A stretch of DNA of 64,000 bases from Rothia sp035916755 (lineage in GTDB: Bacteria; Actinomycetota; Actinomycetes; Actinomycetales; Micrococcaceae): the NCBI RefSeq assembly GCF_035916755.1, contig NZ_JAYWIX010000007.1:130247-194246 (forward strand), in the 5' to 3' direction. The notes below the pieces were generated by a model. It was not told the DNA's origin and searched no databases. It saw only the letters and a program-made list of their open reading frames with translations. Every line of letters begins with the position of its first letter. Within the stretch, counting starts at the first letter, position 1. Position numbers and translations under genes: made by a program. Shown piece after piece: positions 62,386 through 64,000 of this stretch.

Positions 62386-63927
62386 ATGACTTCTACCCCG
62401 TACTACATCACCACTGCGATTGTTTACCCCAACGGCAAACCCCATATTGGGCACGCCTATGAGCACATTGCAACCGATGTCATGGCTCGTTTTAAGCGCC
62501 TTGATGGTTTCGATGTTCGTTTTATGACCGGCACTGATGAGCACGGGCAGAAGATGCAGACCACAGCCGAAAAGGAAGGTCTGACTCCGCGCCAGCTTGC
62601 TGACCGCAACTCGGCTGCGATTCGGGAGATGGACGATATGCTCGGCATCTCCTATGACCGCTTCATCCGCACCACCGATGCCGACCACTACGCTGCCTCT
62701 CAGGCCATCTGGAAGAAGATGGAAGAGAGTGGCGATATCTATCTCGATAAGTATGCCGGCTGGTACTCCGTGCGCGACGAGGCCTACTACACCGAAGACG
62801 AAACCGAGGTGCGCGACGGGGTCCGCTACGCCACCTCAACCGGCACCGAGGTTGAATGGACCGAAGAGGAATCCTACTTCTTCCGTCTCTCCAAGTATGG
62901 CGACCGCCTGCTGGAACTCTACTCTACCGAGGGTTTCGTCTACCCTGAATCCCGCCGTAATGAGCTGGCCGCCTTCATCAAGAACGGCCTGACCGACCTC
63001 TCCATCTCCCGTACCACCTTCGACTGGGGCGTACCCGTACCCGGCAACGAAAAGCACGTCATGTACGTGTGGGTGGACGCCCTCACCAACTACCTCACCG
63101 GCCTGGGCTACCCCGATACCGAGGGGGAACTTTTCACCAAGTTCTGGCCTGCCGACCTGCACATGATTGGCAAGGACATCACCCGCTTCCACGCTATCTA
63201 CTGGCCCGCCTTCCTCTGGTCAGCCGGTCTGGACCTGCCCAAGCGGGTCTTTGGCCACGGCTTCTTACTGGTGGACGGCGAGAAGATGAGCAAGTCCATT
63301 GGCAACGTGGTTGATCCTGCTGACCTGGTGGCCAGCTTCGGCCTGGACCAGCTTCGCTTCTTCCTGCTGCGCGATGTCTCCTTCGGCCAGGACGGCTCCT
63401 ACTCAGCTGAAGGCATCAAGAACCGCATTAACTCTGACCTAGCCAACGACCTGGGTAACCTGGCCCAGCGCTCCCTCTCCATGGTGGTAAAGAACTGCGA
63501 AGGTAAGGTCCCGGCCTACGGTGCCTTTACCGCAGAAGATGCCGCCATGCTTGAAATGGCAGCTGCCCTCTACGAGCCCGTCCGCGCTGACTTCGATGAG
63601 CAGGCCTTCCACCGGGCCCTAGAGCGCATCTGGCAGGTTGTGGGTGAGGCTAACCGCTACTTCACCGCCCAGGAACCCTGGAAGCTGCGCAAGACCGATT
63701 TGGAGCGCATGAACACCGTACTCTACGTTACCGCTGAGGTGCTCCGCATTGTCGCTACCCTGACCCAGCCGGTTATGCCCACTTCCATGGGCAAGCTGCT
63801 CGACCTGCTGGCGGTTGTTCCCGAGAACCGCCTCTTCGTAGCGCTTGACCGGGCTCTGGAACCCGGCACCGAGCTACCCGCTCCGGCTCCCATCTTCCCC
63901 CGCTACGAGGAGCCCAAGAGCGCCTAG
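62386..63927 (+). CDS. metG: Methionyl-tRNA synthetase
   Basis: It charges tRNA-Met. The 513-residue class I enzyme has HIGH as PHIGHAYEHIA (near 18) and KMSKS as DGEKMSKSIGN (near 302). It lacks the C-terminal tRNA-binding domain of E. coli MetG, as many actinobacterial forms do. The ATG at 62386 is chosen; a GTG at 62377 falls in the -10 region. Confidence 0.96.
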   Translation: MTSTPYYITTAIVYPNGKPHIGHAYEHIATDVMARFKRLDGFDVRFMTGTDEHGQKMQTTAEKEGLTPRQLADRNSAAIREMDDMLGISYDRFIRTTDADHYAASQAIWKKMEESGDIYLDKYAGWYSVRDEAYYTEDETEVRDGVRYATSTGTEVEWTEEESYFFRLSKYGDRLLELYSTEGFVYPESRRNELAAFIKNGLTDLSISRTTFDWGVPVPGNEKHVMYVWVDALTNYLTGLGYPDTEGELFTKFWPADLHMIGKDITRFHAIYWPAFLWSAGLDLPKRVFGHGFLLVDGEKMSKSIGNVVDPADLVASFGLDQLRFFLLRDVSFGQDGSYSAEGIKNRINSDLANDLGNLAQRSLSMVVKNCEGKVPAYGAFTAEDAAMLEMAAALYEPVRADFDEQAFHRALERIWQVVGEANRYFTAQEPWKLRKTDLERMNTVLYVTAEVLRIVATLTQPVMPTSMGKLLDLLAVVPENRLFVALDRALEPGTELPAPAPIFPRYEEPKSA

Positions 63928-63964
63928 GCTACGAGAAACGTATCCAGCAGTAAAAACACAGGGA

Positions 63965-64000
63965 CGCGGCCCCGCCTTTCGCGCGAAAGGCGGGGCCGCG
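63965..64000 (+). terminator. 36-bp perfect palindrome after metG, at the window edge
   Basis: CGCGGCCCCGCCTTTCGC (63965-63982) followed by its exact complement to 64000. It is 37 nt past the metG stop and is probably its terminator; any U-run lies outside the window. Confidence 0.75.

Overview
This window is about 64 kb of chromosome from a high-G+C actinobacterium of the Micrococcaceae, most likely a Rothia species. Three things point there. Gene order follows the actinobacterial blocks rho-prfA-prmC-sua5-wecA-atp and murI-(Rv1339-type hydrolase)-rph-rdgB. NucS and mycothiol-dependent enzymes are present. G+C is moderate by eye (near 60%), unlike the higher G+C of most relatives. I saw no prophage, insertion sequence, CRISPR array or plasmid genes; this is mostly core genome with one sugar-polymer insertion.

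Layout. 1-3.7 kb: end of lysA, then hom and thrB (aspartate-family amino acids). 4-9.3 kb: rho, prfA, prmC and a Sua5-type tRNA-modification gene. 9.2-15.3 kb: surface-polysaccharide genes (a reductase/epimerase on the minus strand, a double-domain glycosyltransferase, a CapD/FlaA1-type dehydratase and a WecA-type initiating transferase). 15.3-23.2 kb: a small membrane protein, AtpI and the whole F1Fo ATP synthase operon. 23.3-31.8 kb: nucS, a small zinc-site protein, an AI-2E-family membrane protein, a thioredoxin/TPR protein, a two-gene ABC exporter, a DUF3039 protein and an SF2 helicase. 32-38.5 kb: pncA/pncB NAD salvage, clpS with a DUF2017 gene, murI, a cyclic-nucleotide-phosphodiesterase-like hydrolase, rph and rdgB. 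38.5-46.4 kb: an APH-fold kinase, an ADP-ribosylglycohydrolase, sbcDC and an MFS transporter. 46.5-54.5 kb, all on the minus strand: a metallo-beta-lactamase-fold hydrolase with the mycothiol-dependent formaldehyde dehydrogenase, an alpha/beta hydrolase with a YihY protein, mqo, an orphan solute-binding lipoprotein, tRNA-Leu and bcp. 54.7-56.4 kb: a MarR regulator, two tandem tRNA-Lys units and an unknown small gene. 56.6-63.9 kb: an ilv leader peptide and attenuator, ilvB-ilvN-ilvC, serA and metG.

How the genes work together. The ilv genes form a branched-chain amino acid block that appears to be controlled by ribosome-mediated attenuation. The polysaccharide genes sit where other actinobacteria have only wecA between sua5 and the atp operon, so they probably supply a cell-wall or capsular glycan started by the WecA-type enzyme. 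The mscR/hydrolase pair looks like a formaldehyde detoxification unit.

The non-coding observations I rate highest are five. (1) An elaborate ~108-nt inverted-repeat element between serA and metG has a possible pseudoknot and an apparent relative near 39.4 kb. (2) The ilv leader shows a full attenuator layout. (3) A complete promoter-tRNA-Lys-terminator unit is tandemly duplicated. (4) The 9-mer GCGGACGCC/GGCGTCCGC occurs about 15 times. (5) At least eleven genes have a -10-like hexamer 6-7 nt before the start codon, which predicts leaderless mRNAs. All positions and counts were made by eye.
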